A DNA stretch of 64,000 nucleotides from Fidelibacterota bacterium UBA6531 (GTDB taxonomy: Bacteria; Fidelibacterota; Marinisomatia; Marinisomatales; TCS55), in assembly GCA_002436185.1 (NCBI GenBank), contig DJKX01000051.1, forward strand, positions 11,686 through 75,685, read 5' to 3'. The notes under the pieces were generated by a model, which worked only from the letters and a program-made list of their open reading frames with translations, was not told the origin of the DNA and searched no databases. Each line of letters opens with the position of its first letter. Within the stretch, counting starts at the first letter, position 1. A program made the translations under genes and the position numbers. Shown here in pieces: positions 1 through 8,767 of this stretch.

Positions 1-69
1 TTTCCTGACATTAAATTGTCAAATATTCAGTATACCACAAGTTTATTAAAAAAGATAAATAATCCGTTT

Positions 70-1047
70 ATGATAACAGTTCATTCAAAAAACCTGCGCT
101 GGTTTTCTAAGGTCCTTGTATTAGTCACATTATTCTTGATATTTGCCGGTGCATTGGTTAAAAGTTTTGAAGTTGGTCTCTCTGTTCCGGATTGGCCTAC
201 AACCTATGGATACCAGATGTTCGCATATCCTTGGGCTGATATGGTTGGTGGTATTTTTTATGAACATGGCCATAGAATGATTGCAACTTTTGTGGGTGCA
301 TTAACATTGGTTATAGCAATTTGGTTAGGAATACAAGAATCTAGAAAACCGGTAAAAATACTGGGATATAGTGCATTGGCTTTGGTTATTATTCAAGGAT
401 TGTTAGGCGGGTTAACTGTTTTGTTATTTTTACCTGCAATTGTATCATTACTTCATGGTGTAATCGCCCAGACATTTTTATTAGTAGTAATACTTATAGC
501 ATATTTATTATCAAAAGAATTCAGTGAAAAGCATCATATTCATGATGACAACAGATCTATTGTAATATTATTTTTGGCTACTGTTTATCTGCAATTAATT
601 CTGGGAGCATGGATGCGCCATACTGAGTCAGGATTGGCAATATATGACTTTCCTAAAATGGCAGGTTACTGGTTCCCGGTTTTAAATGAGACCCTGGTAA
701 ATATAATTAATAATTGGCGTTTTGAAATGGATTTGCCTGATGTTTTATTTTATCAAGTGCTTATTCATTTAACTCATCGGTTGGGAGCTCTTATTATTTT
801 TATTCTTATGATTGTAACACATTATAAGATAATTCATAAACAAAACAATTATTCAAAAACTGTAAAAGGTAATCTTTATTTATTGGATTTTCTTGTTGTA
901 GTTCAAATTATGTTGGGTGCAATTACCATTTGGACAGTAAAAGGCCCATTCATAACCAGTTTTCATGTTTTAAATGGAGCTGCCGTAATGGGATTATGTT
1001 TTTTGCTATTATTAAGACTGTCGGATTTATCATTTTTAAAAGGGTAG
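70..1047 (+). CDS. ctaA: Heme A synthase (CtaA/COX15)
   Basis: Polytopic inner-membrane enzyme that oxidises the C8 methyl of heme O to the formyl group of heme A for aa3-type cytochrome oxidase. The sequence shows about eight hydrophobic helices. It has the family's SVPDWPTTYG segment after helix 1 and four histidine motifs expected to ligate heme: EHGHR, LLHGV, THRLG and SFHVLNGA, plus MRHTESGLAI. I chose the ATG at 70 because it gives the usual short cytoplasmic N-terminus before helix 1. An in-frame TTG at 16 would add 18 residues, and the frame stays open to the left edge, so the start is uncertain. No strong Shine-Dalgarno is visible. It is first in a tight four-gene oxidase-assembly operon; the oxidase subunits are probably to the left. 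Confidence 0.9.
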   Translation: MITVHSKNLRWFSKVLVLVTLFLIFAGALVKSFEVGLSVPDWPTTYGYQMFAYPWADMVGGIFYEHGHRMIATFVGALTLVIAIWLGIQESRKPVKILGYSALALVIIQGLLGGLTVLLFLPAIVSLLHGVIAQTFLLVVILIAYLLSKEFSEKHHIHDDNRSIVILFLATVYLQLILGAWMRHTESGLAIYDFPKMAGYWFPVLNETLVNIINNWRFEMDLPDVLFYQVLIHLTHRLGALIIFILMIVTHYKIIHKQNNYSKTVKGNLYLLDFLVVVQIMLGAITIWTVKGPFITSFHVLNGAAVMGLCFLLLLRLSDLSFLKG

Positions 1048-1054
1048 CACATAG

Positions 1055-1936
1055 ATGAAGAGAATCAAACAACCGGCAAAATCAATTTTAGAAGCTTATA
1101 TTGAGTTGTCAAAACCAAATATAATGTCATTAGTGCTTATTACTACTGTATTAGGATACTATTTGGGTGGAAATGGTATTGAATCCTGGTTAACTCTGAT
1201 AATAACATTAATTGGTACTGCTTTATCTTCCGGTGGAGCGGGAGCTTTAAATCATTATTTGGAAAGAGATGCTGATAGTCTAATGAAAAGGACGCAAAAT
1301 AGACCCATACCTGCGGGGATAATTTCACCAAGTAATGCTCTTATGTTTGGAATAATGCTTGTATTATCAGGAACAACTCTACTCGTTTGGAAAGTGAATA
1401 CATTAACAGGATTTTTATCCATTCTGACTGCTTTTCTCTATGTTTTGGTTTATACACCAATGAAAAAAATTACATGGTTAAATACATCTATTGGTTCTAT
1501 CCCCGGTGCGATTCCTCTCTTGGGTGGCTGGGCGGCAGCAACAGGTCATTTAGACTTTAGTGCCTGGCCATTATTTTTTATTATGTTTTTATGGCAACAC
1601 CCTCATTTTTATGCAATTGCTTGGATGTGTAAAGAAGATTATGCCAGAGTGAATTTTAAAATGCTCCCTGTAATTGAGCCAGACGGTAAAAGGACAATAC
1701 GACAGATATTTTGGCACCTTGCTTTGTTAATTCCGGTTTCGATTTCCCCTTATCTATATGGAAGTTCTGGATTTGTGTATTTATCAGGAGTTTTAATCCT
1801 ATCAGTTTTATATTTAATTTCAGCTGTACCTTTGGCTCGTAAAAAAACAAATAATAGCGCAAAACTATTATTAAGATCATCAGTGTTATACCTTCCCGGT
1901 TTACTATTATTGATTGTCTTTGATAAAATAATATGA
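1055..1936 (+). CDS. ctaB: Protoheme IX farnesyltransferase (heme O synthase)
   Basis: UbiA-superfamily prenyltransferase that transfers farnesyl from farnesyl diphosphate to the 2-vinyl of protoheme, making heme O for CtaA. The 293 residues are of normal family length and form about nine membrane segments. The first aspartate-rich motif is NHYLERDADSLMKRT followed by RPIPAG, and the second conserved loop is YTPMKKITWLN with GAIPLLGGW. WQHPHFYAIAW is also a CtaB signature. It starts 7 bases after ctaA ends and its TGA overlaps the next ATG (ATGA), so the operon is translationally coupled. Confidence 0.95.
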   Translation: MKRIKQPAKSILEAYIELSKPNIMSLVLITTVLGYYLGGNGIESWLTLIITLIGTALSSGGAGALNHYLERDADSLMKRTQNRPIPAGIISPSNALMFGIMLVLSGTTLLVWKVNTLTGFLSILTAFLYVLVYTPMKKITWLNTSIGSIPGAIPLLGGWAAATGHLDFSAWPLFFIMFLWQHPHFYAIAWMCKEDYARVNFKMLPVIEPDGKRTIRQIFWHLALLIPVSISPYLYGSSGFVYLSGVLILSVLYLISAVPLARKKTNNSAKLLLRSSVLYLPGLLLLIVFDKII

Positions 1937-2505
1937 TATCCCAGAAGAACCGTTTCATCATATGTATTGTTGTCGGAATTGTGATTGGACTATTATGGCT
2001 GAAAAAAGAAGAACCATTACCTGTTTTGGGTAGTATTCCTGATTTTGTAATGACCAATTCAAATAATGAATCTTTTGGGTCTTCTGATCTAAAAGACAAT
2101 ATTTGGGTAGCAGATTTTATTTTTACGACTTGTGCCGGGCCTTGTCCTGTTATGAGCAATGAAATGGCTATAGTTCACCAAGAATTCATTGAAGATGAAA
2201 GTATTAGAACTGTTAGCTATACAGTAAATCCGGATTACGACACTCCTGAAGTTTTGGCTGATTATGCTGAACGATACAATGCTAACACAGAACAATGGCA
2301 CTTTTTGACAGCTCCTTATGAAGATATTCAATCAATAATTGTGAATGGTTTTAAAATGGGTGATATGGAAGAAATCGTATTTCATAGTACTCGTTTTGCC
2401 TTGGTGGATAAAGAAATGAATATACGCGGTTATTATATCGGTACTGAAATAGAAGATATTGAAGAATTGAAAAAAGATATCAGGCGTCTTAAAAAAGAAA
2501 CATAA
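1933..2505 (+). CDS. SCO1/SenC family copper chaperone
   Basis: Thioredoxin-fold protein that delivers copper to the CuA site of cytochrome c oxidase subunit II. It has an N-terminal membrane anchor (residues about 8-24), then the redoxin domain with the copper-binding CAGPCP motif (CxxxCP). The distal conserved histidine is in FHSTRFALVD. The YTVNPDYDTPEVLADYA segment matches the family's core. Length (190 residues) is normal. It overlaps ctaB by 4 bases and is followed after 2 bases by the DUF420 gene, which supports a role in oxidase assembly. Confidence 0.92.
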   Translation: MISQKNRFIICIVVGIVIGLLWLKKEEPLPVLGSIPDFVMTNSNNESFGSSDLKDNIWVADFIFTTCAGPCPVMSNEMAIVHQEFIEDESIRTVSYTVNPDYDTPEVLADYAERYNANTEQWHFLTAPYEDIQSIIVNGFKMGDMEEIVFHSTRFALVDKEMNIRGYYIGTEIEDIEELKKDIRRLKKET

Positions 2506-2507
2506 AT

Positions 2508-3035
2508 ATGTCAGTTTTCATGAGGGCAGATCGGTTTTGGTTGAGCATAATATATATAGTATCCATTCTGATCATAGCAGCAGTAGCATTTTTAATTTTT
2601 GGTCCACGGCCTGATGGAATAGGAGGGACATTAGATGTTAGTTTTTTACCTACCGTCAATGCTCTTCTAAATGGAATTACTTTAATACTTTTGATTACAG
2701 GATATGTTTTTATCCGCCAGAAAAAAAGAGAAAAGCATAAGAAAATAATGCTTACTGCTTTTGGTACATCTGCTGGGTTTTTAGTTAGCTATGTGATGTA
2801 CCACTGGTTTAAAAGCGGACCAAAATTATATTCAGGTGAATTTGTAACATTTTACTATTTTATATTAATTACACATATTTTACTTGCGATAGTTATCACT
2901 CCATTAGCTTTAATTACTCTCTACCGTGGTTGGACAGATCAAAAATCAAAACATAGGAAAATAGCTAAAATTACTTTTCTGGTATGGCTTTATGTTTCTG
3001 TGACTGGTGTGGTAATATATTTAATGCTTTACTAG
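2508..3035 (+). CDS. DUF420 family membrane protein (CtaM/YozB-like)
   Basis: Small integral membrane protein with five hydrophobic segments. The family hallmark FLPTVNALLNG precedes helix 2, and further conserved spots are REKHKKIM, SYVMYHW and ITHILLA. Members (YozB, staphylococcal CtaM) are, from established knowledge as I recall it, needed for assembly of heme-A-containing terminal oxidases; the biochemical role is not settled. The position directly after ctaA, ctaB and SCO agrees with that. The gene ends one base before the stop codon of the convergent giant gene, so no dedicated terminator separates them. Confidence 0.85.
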   Translation: MSVFMRADRFWLSIIYIVSILIIAAVAFLIFGPRPDGIGGTLDVSFLPTVNALLNGITLILLITGYVFIRQKKREKHKKIMLTAFGTSAGFLVSYVMYHWFKSGPKLYSGEFVTFYYFILITHILLAIVITPLALITLYRGWTDQKSKHRKIAKITFLVWLYVSVTGVVIYLMLY

Positions 3036-3036
3036 A

Positions 3037-6000
3037 TTATAATTCTTTTACGTATTCGGAAATTGATTCATCTTCTTTAAAGCCAAATCGCTGAAAAAAT
3101 TCGGTTTCCATTAATCCAACAGTTAGGTAAGTCACACCGGATTTTTTAACTCGATGAATCATTTCGTTCATTAACAAATCTCCCAAGCCATTTTTTGCAA
3201 ATTTTTTATGAATTGCAATCTTTTCTAGATGCGCTGTATTCTTATCTATCATTTTCCAAAATACACCACCAACCAGTGCTTTATTTGCTGAAAAGACTAT
3301 CAGAAAATCATGGTCTTCACCAAATTGAACCGTTAAATCATAAGAGAGAAGTAGGTCGAAAAAATTTGCAATCTCCTTGGGCTTGAATGGCGGCCTTATT
3401 GTAAAAATTCTGCCATCATTATTTTTCACATTAACTGCGAGATCTAACTTTTTTTGATCGGTGGCCCTGGTGATCAATTCAGCATAATTTGCTGAATCCA
3501 CATGCTCATAAATTAATCGCGTGAGGAAATAAATATCTTCTTTTGAACAATTTGGTTCTTTTGCTAATGCATGAATATTAATATCTAATTCAGATGATTT
3601 AATCTCGTGATGATGTAGTTGTGATGAAAGTTCAAATAATCTCTTTGCCACAAAAGAATCATGGTCTGCAAAACACGTGAGTAAAAAAAAGCGAAGTCGA
3701 ATTTCGGGATGAGAGGTATAAAAGGTATTCAACCTATAATCATTATACATCTCTTGAAGAATATTACATTGCAATTCAATTGTAGCTTCAGGATTCAAAT
3801 CCATCCACCTTTGAAATCGTAGAGCAGCAAAAATAACAGATTTTGGAATATAGCCGTACGCTTCTACTTCAGAAATGTATTCATTTACGTGTGCTAGATT
3901 TAATCCATAAATGTCTTTAGATCCAACTTCATTCGCTATTTGATTCAAAATCACTAATCCCTTTTCTTTACCCACAGCCTGCAAAATACATGTTAATACA
4001 ATTTCCCAATTGAGAATATGATTTAATCCCTTAAATCTTTTTTCAGTTTCAATGATTAATGCACTGTATAGTTTAGTAATGAAATCCAAATTAGACTTGA
4101 CAGGTTTTTGATAAAAAGAGTGAATGATTCGAACATTTGTTGCATAATCAAATTCTGATACAACTACATTTTTTATTGATGGATCAATTAAAGTGAATTG
4201 AAAATGAGTCATTGCCCAATGGTTGATATAACCTTGTAAGCCACTCCATCCAAAATGTAGCCAACGCATGTCCCAACGGTCACGGAGTTTTGGATTGTTC
4301 AATTCCTTTTCATGATGAAGTAAATAAGCTGCAACATTCGCTTTGGTGTCGTATTCAGAAATAATAATACCTGAATTTGGAAAGGAACAGAGAAAATTAT
4401 TTGTAACCTTCATTGATGTTAATCCGGTACTTTTTACAATTTGCCAATCACCCATATTTTCTATTTCAATTTTTGAGGATTCTGGAAAATGATTTAAAAT
4501 AAAATTGTATGAATTGCCATCCTTCAGTGTTGTAAGTATTCGATAATGCTGGATCGGTATATTGGTGATCATTGGAGTAATCCAGATTCCTTTTTTAGGT
4601 ATATTTTCTAGATGGGGTAGTTTATATCCTGTGATGAGAAATATAGCTTCTTTGACGATGGGATGAGATTGGAATAATTTCAATAAAAATTCCTTTTCCT
4701 CATTTGGTATAACATTATCAAATTCAAGTATATCGAACCAGGAATATTCAGAGTCTGTTTCAGGATCGACACTTTGGACATCGACTTCTCCAATCATTTC
4801 TATAAAATGTTTTGTTAAAGTTGTTATGCAATTAGCAGCTGTTTGCCCTAATGCTTCAATTGATGAAAGTAATTTCCAGGAGGTAAGTTCATGTCTAATA
4901 TGTGTGTATTGTGCAGGATGAATATGGGCTAATTTTAGTACTTGGCTCATGAGCATGCGAACATATGCCTGCTGCGAACTGGACAAATTTGTTTGGATCC
5001 TATGTGAGATCAATTCTTTTATAAGTGCTTTTACATGTTGAACGTCCAATTGAGTTATGTCAAAATTGAAAGAGCGTAGTTTTTTCTCCTTTTGATGTCG
5101 TTTGAAAAGATTTTTTAATGGAAAAATAAATTGGTCTTTATATAAATGTGGAATTAAAGTATTGAAAATCAATCTGCTGAATTTCAGTTTTGAATCTTCC
5201 AACATACTTTTAAGTACTTTAATACCTATTTTTTTCAATTCGAGTTCTTTTTGAGTAAAGATATGTTTAAAATAATCCAATCCATTCTGCTGATTTTGAA
5301 TGAGCAGCATAGTACCCATATGAAGATCTTCTATTGTAGCTGATTCATCAAAATCAGTTTGGATTACTTGGGATTGTAAAGGTTGAGAGGATTTGCGTGA
5401 TAGTAACTGCACATCATCCGAATTTTTATATGGAAATAATTTAAATAAGACATTTCCAAAAAAGATTGCAAGTTCGTTATTACCCAACCATAAAATAGGA
5501 TCAATCAGAATTTTTCCTAGATCTAAATTATTGGAGGATACTTGATATTCAAATTCTCCCAACATTAACGTTTCATTCTGCCATTGGCATTTGCATTTAA
5601 GTCCGAGAGTTTCATTCTTTAAATATCTACCGCTCCAGGAAATATCTTGTGAAACAAAATTCATTGTTTTCAACAACCAATTTGGAAAAGAAATAACTTT
5701 ACCTTTGTACTCAATATTTGTTTGGTCTGGTGCATACATAGGTTTAATGATATCAACCCAATTCTCCAAAATATTTTTACGTTTGAAAGTACCTTTTTGA
5801 GTGAGTTCATCTTTATCAGCACTGAAATCCCTGGGGATGACACCAAAATTAACGATTCGTTCAAATGGAGAAAGAAAACCATTCACAGATTGAATCAATG
5901 CACTAATGACTGACCTAATTTTAGCAGGGTCTCTTGTCGGAATATGTTTTTTCAAATATTCTTCATCGAGAAAAATTAAAACTGTATTGAAATTCATTTG

Positions 6001-7572
6001 ATCGCCAACTAGAAATGCTGATTTAATAGCATCAAATTCTGATAACATATTCTCTATCTTTTGTGGTGTAAGAGTTTGCCCGGCAGCATTTTTATAAATT
6101 TCTTTTTTACGGTCTTTAATAAAATAATGTCCATCTTTTTCCATAAAAATATCCCCGGTATGAAACCATCCGTCAACTGTACTTGAAATAAGGGGTTTAT
6201 TATAATAGTATGAAGACAAATACGGGCCTTTTAATAATAATTCACCATCATCAGAAATCCGTAAATCTATTCCCGGAAGTTTCTGACCTACAGAATCAAC
6301 AGTATATTTATTCGGGTAAGTCATGGTAATCCCGCCCGTTGCTTCTGTCATCCCATATCCGCTCAATAATTGTACTTTATTATTTTGAAAGAACTGGAAA
6401 ATATCAGGGTCCAGGTATCCGGCTGCAGATAACCCCCATTTTAAATTTCCGCCGGTAATCTTTTTAATCGCTTTGCGCACAATCCGATTTTCATCTAAAT
6501 GGTCAGCAGCTAAAGATTGAATAGAATCATACAGTTGTGTCCAGCGTTTGGGTACACTTATGAAAATGGATGGTTTAATTTCTAAAAAGTTTTTTCTTAG
6601 AGCACCAAAAGATGAATTTTCTGCGAATGTATAGGATCCCCCCCAAAATATACTGCCCTGCAATTCAAGAAATCGACCAAATGTGTGATAAAGAGGAAGA
6701 TAGGATAAAAATGTGTCCTGTGGACCCAACTTCGTTAGTGCCAGGGCACGAGCAAATCGTTTTGTAATCATATTTTTTTGAGTGAACGTAATACCCTTTG
6801 GTTCTCCGGTCGTTCCGGATGTATACATAATAGTTGCGATATCTTCCATGTTAGTGCGTCCAATGCGTTTTAAAACATCTAAAGGATTAGATTGCTTTCC
6901 TTTTGCAACAAAAGCATGCCAATCTTTTTCGATTAAATTGACAATAGTTATCTTGTTGCGATTGTAAATAAGTACGTCTTTTAATTCAGCATGAAGTTCT
7001 TCATCAATAAACAAGTGTGTTATACCACTGTGTTTTATAATAAAATCGATATCTTTTTTATTCGCATTCGCCGGAATGGGTATAACAGGAAAATGAAAAG
7101 ATAAACAGGTTAAATCTATAATGGCACCACGCAGGCAGTTTGGCGTTAAAATTCCAACACGCATATCTCCTTGAATTGAATTTTCAAAGTGATTCAAAGC
7201 TCCAGCTGTTTTTATCAATTTCTCCCAAATATCTTCATAGGTATGATTGACCACTTTGCCATTATGAAATTCATGAAATAGTACTTTGTGCTTGTACATG
7301 TTTGCACGGTTATAAAAAAGATGCCCAAATGAGTATTTAGATTTAACAATCAGTTTGATTAATAATTCTAACCAATCCTCCACAAGATTATTTTCAGCAA
7401 TGGTAGAATTGACACTTGGAAGGTGACCTAGATTCAGAAATGTATGGATTGTCCTTCTTTCAGTGTCTTTTTCAAAAAGATCATTAGCTAATTGAAATAG
7501 ATCGTTAATATCAGGTGCATTTTTTTCAGCAATATTTACAAATTCCTGAACAGATTTTGACTGAATATCCAT
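3037..7572 (-). CDS. Giant fusion: acyl-CoA synthetase-like (AMP-binding) + unknown middle + GNAT acetyltransferase
   Basis: Protein of 1511 residues. Residues about 75-610 are an ANL-superfamily adenylating enzyme of the long-chain acyl-CoA synthetase type: P-loop YTSGTTGEPKG (about 250-260), YGMTEATGG, FHTGD and the hinge KDRKKEIYKNAAGQ. Residues about 610-1370 match nothing I recognise; they are mixed alpha-rich with no clear membrane segments. The last 130 residues look like a GNAT acetyltransferase (IAIHKKFAKNGLGDLLMNE for the acetyl-CoA loop, then FFQRFGF). An in-frame Met at 7635 lies inside the terminator of the upstream gene, so the ATG at 7572 is preferred. An adenylation-GNAT fusion could activate and transfer acyl groups to an amine, but that is inference. 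Convergent with the DUF420 gene, 1-base gap. Confidence 0.75.
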   Translation of the reverse strand: MDIQSKSVQEFVNIAEKNAPDINDLFQLANDLFEKDTERRTIHTFLNLGHLPSVNSTIAENNLVEDWLELLIKLIVKSKYSFGHLFYNRANMYKHKVLFHEFHNGKVVNHTYEDIWEKLIKTAGALNHFENSIQGDMRVGILTPNCLRGAIIDLTCLSFHFPVIPIPANANKKDIDFIIKHSGITHLFIDEELHAELKDVLIYNRNKITIVNLIEKDWHAFVAKGKQSNPLDVLKRIGRTNMEDIATIMYTSGTTGEPKGITFTQKNMITKRFARALALTKLGPQDTFLSYLPLYHTFGRFLELQGSIFWGGSYTFAENSSFGALRKNFLEIKPSIFISVPKRWTQLYDSIQSLAADHLDENRIVRKAIKKITGGNLKWGLSAAGYLDPDIFQFFQNNKVQLLSGYGMTEATGGITMTYPNKYTVDSVGQKLPGIDLRISDDGELLLKGPYLSSYYYNKPLISSTVDGWFHTGDIFMEKDGHYFIKDRKKEIYKNAAGQTLTPQKIENMLSEFDAIKSAFLVGDQMNFNTVLIFLDEEYLKKHIPTRDPAKIRSVISALIQSVNGFLSPFERIVNFGVIPRDFSADKDELTQKGTFKRKNILENWVDIIKPMYAPDQTNIEYKGKVISFPNWLLKTMNFVSQDISWSGRYLKNETLGLKCKCQWQNETLMLGEFEYQVSSNNLDLGKILIDPILWLGNNELAIFFGNVLFKLFPYKNSDDVQLLSRKSSQPLQSQVIQTDFDESATIEDLHMGTMLLIQNQQNGLDYFKHIFTQKELELKKIGIKVLKSMLEDSKLKFSRLIFNTLIPHLYKDQFIFPLKNLFKRHQKEKKLRSFNFDITQLDVQHVKALIKELISHRIQTNLSSSQQAYVRMLMSQVLKLAHIHPAQYTHIRHELTSWKLLSSIEALGQTAANCITTLTKHFIEMIGEVDVQSVDPETDSEYSWFDILEFDNVIPNEEKEFLLKLFQSHPIVKEAIFLITGYKLPHLENIPKKGIWITPMITNIPIQHYRILTTLKDGNSYNFILNHFPESSKIEIENMGDWQIVKSTGLTSMKVTNNFLCSFPNSGIIISEYDTKANVAAYLLHHEKELNNPKLRDRWDMRWLHFGWSGLQGYINHWAMTHFQFTLIDPSIKNVVVSEFDYATNVRIIHSFYQKPVKSNLDFITKLYSALIIETEKRFKGLNHILNWEIVLTCILQAVGKEKGLVILNQIANEVGSKDIYGLNLAHVNEYISEVEAYGYIPKSVIFAALRFQRWMDLNPEATIELQCNILQEMYNDYRLNTFYTSHPEIRLRFFLLTCFADHDSFVAKRLFELSSQLHHHEIKSSELDINIHALAKEPNCSKEDIYFLTRLIYEHVDSANYAELITRATDQKKLDLAVNVKNNDGRIFTIRPPFKPKEIANFFDLLLSYDLTVQFGEDHDFLIVFSANKALVGGVFWKMIDKNTAHLEKIAIHKKFAKNGLGDLLMNEMIHRVKKSGVTYLTVGLMETEFFQRFGFKEDESISEYVKEL

Positions 7573-7620
7573 ATCCAAAATTACGGTGTTTATTTTGATG
7601 GAGTTGAATTGAATTATAAT

Positions 7621-7648
7621 AAAAAAGGCCATCAACAGATGGCCTTTT
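7621..7648 (-). terminator. Intrinsic terminator of the PorV-like operon
   Basis: Perfect 11-bp inverted repeat, AAAAGGCCATC at 7623-7633 and GATGGCCTTTT at 7638-7648, with a 4-base loop. Read on the minus strand it is followed by a run of T. It lies 21 bases past the stop of the PorV-like gene and ends the three-gene minus-strand operon. Confidence 0.85.
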
Positions 7649-7669
7649 AATTATAAATAAGTTATTTAA

Positions 7670-8767
7670 CTAAAAATTAATTGTAAATGTCAACCTATTG
7701 ACAGGACCTAATAAACCTAAATCTGAAAAAGAATAATCAATGCGCAATTTTACAGGGACAAAAGATATTTTATCTGTATCTATGCCAAATCCATAGGACA
7801 TATTTTGAGCGTAGCCGAAACCATCTTCACTATCAATTGCATCTTGGTACTTCTGATCTGCAGTTTCATCACTTAAGTCATCGGAGAATTGCATGAATTT
7901 AAATTGCAGGCCAGAACGGAGATAGAAGACATCCATTACCTTCGCTTCAAATCCGAGGATATAATAAGGATTATAGTCTCGTGGATCAAAATATTCCCAG
8001 TTAACAGTCACTTCTGCAAAATCCTGCTTGATAATTCCTTCTTTGCCGATCGGTGTTATGGACATTCCAAAACGGAATGCCATGGGAAGAGACCAATCAT
8101 CCGTATTCAAATGAGCCACGACGTCCGGATTGGCATCCAGATCCTCGTAAGCATCTACGTCGACCTTATTATCAGTGCCGTATAATCTCATTTTTGTACC
8201 AAAGTTGGACACGGACATGCCGATCCGAAGACCATAGAAATTTGTCAGATATTGTGATCCGGCATCCACAGCAAAGGCCGAAGCAGAAGAAAATGAGATT
8301 GTTTCTCTAATGAGTTTTGCCTGGACACCAACCACAAAACGGTCACTGACATTGATACCATATCCTAAACCAACAGCAAAATCACTAGCGTTGAATGTTC
8401 CCTCATCTCCATATGGTGATAATTCAGTCGTTTTTATCATGTCGCCCATATCAAAATAGATGAGGCTCATTCCAAACGTTCCTCTGCGACCTGCAGGTAT
8501 AGCAAGACCAAGGTAATTGTATTGCATATCTGCGACCCAGTCAAAATAATTGAAAACCACTTGCGGTTGCTTAATATGAGCTAAACCAGCAGGATTCCAA
8601 TACAATGCAGTGGCGTCAGAAACTTGTGCAGTGAATGCACCACCCATTCCTTCGGCACGGCTGCCAACTCCGATCTTTAAAAAGTTCGCAGCTGATGTGC
8701 CGACGTTATCAAACTGTGCACTGGCCATCCCGACCAGCAGGGCGGATATAAGTATAAGTTTCTTCAT
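7670..8767 (-). CDS. PorV/PorQ family outer-membrane beta-barrel protein
   Basis: Signal peptide MKKLILISALLVGMASAQ, then the N-terminal signature of the PorV/PorQ family: GTSAANFLKIGVGSRAEGMG, followed by GAFTAQVSDATALYWNPAGL. The rest alternates beta strands and ends in an aromatic C-terminal strand (RLTFTINF), as outer-membrane barrels do. PorV in Bacteroidetes is the shuttle and acceptor for Por-secretion-system cargo; other members are FadL-like porins, so the exact role is open. It is last in an operon with a TonB receptor and a sorted secreted protein and overlaps the latter by 4 bases (ATGA), which fits a role in exporting or anchoring that neighbour. Confidence 0.85.
   Translation of the reverse strand: MKKLILISALLVGMASAQFDNVGTSAANFLKIGVGSRAEGMGGAFTAQVSDATALYWNPAGLAHIKQPQVVFNYFDWVADMQYNYLGLAIPAGRRGTFGMSLIYFDMGDMIKTTELSPYGDEGTFNASDFAVGLGYGINVSDRFVVGVQAKLIRETISFSSASAFAVDAGSQYLTNFYGLRIGMSVSNFGTKMRLYGTDNKVDVDAYEDLDANPDVVAHLNTDDWSLPMAFRFGMSITPIGKEGIIKQDFAEVTVNWEYFDPRDYNPYYILGFEAKVMDVFYLRSGLQFKFMQFSDDLSDETADQKYQDAIDSEDGFGYAQNMSYGFGIDTDKISFVPVKLRIDYSFSDLGLLGPVNRLTFTINF

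Noticed and set aside
1656..2159. Long open frame on the minus strand opposite ctaB and SCO genes
   Set aside because: It lies wholly antisense to two strongly supported overlapping genes, and its translation shows no domain, signal or family resemblance.
7572..7635. Met codons at 7635/7632 as start of the giant synthetase fusion
   Set aside because: The codons lie inside the upstream operon's terminator hairpin and would add a hydrophobic, non-conserved leader.
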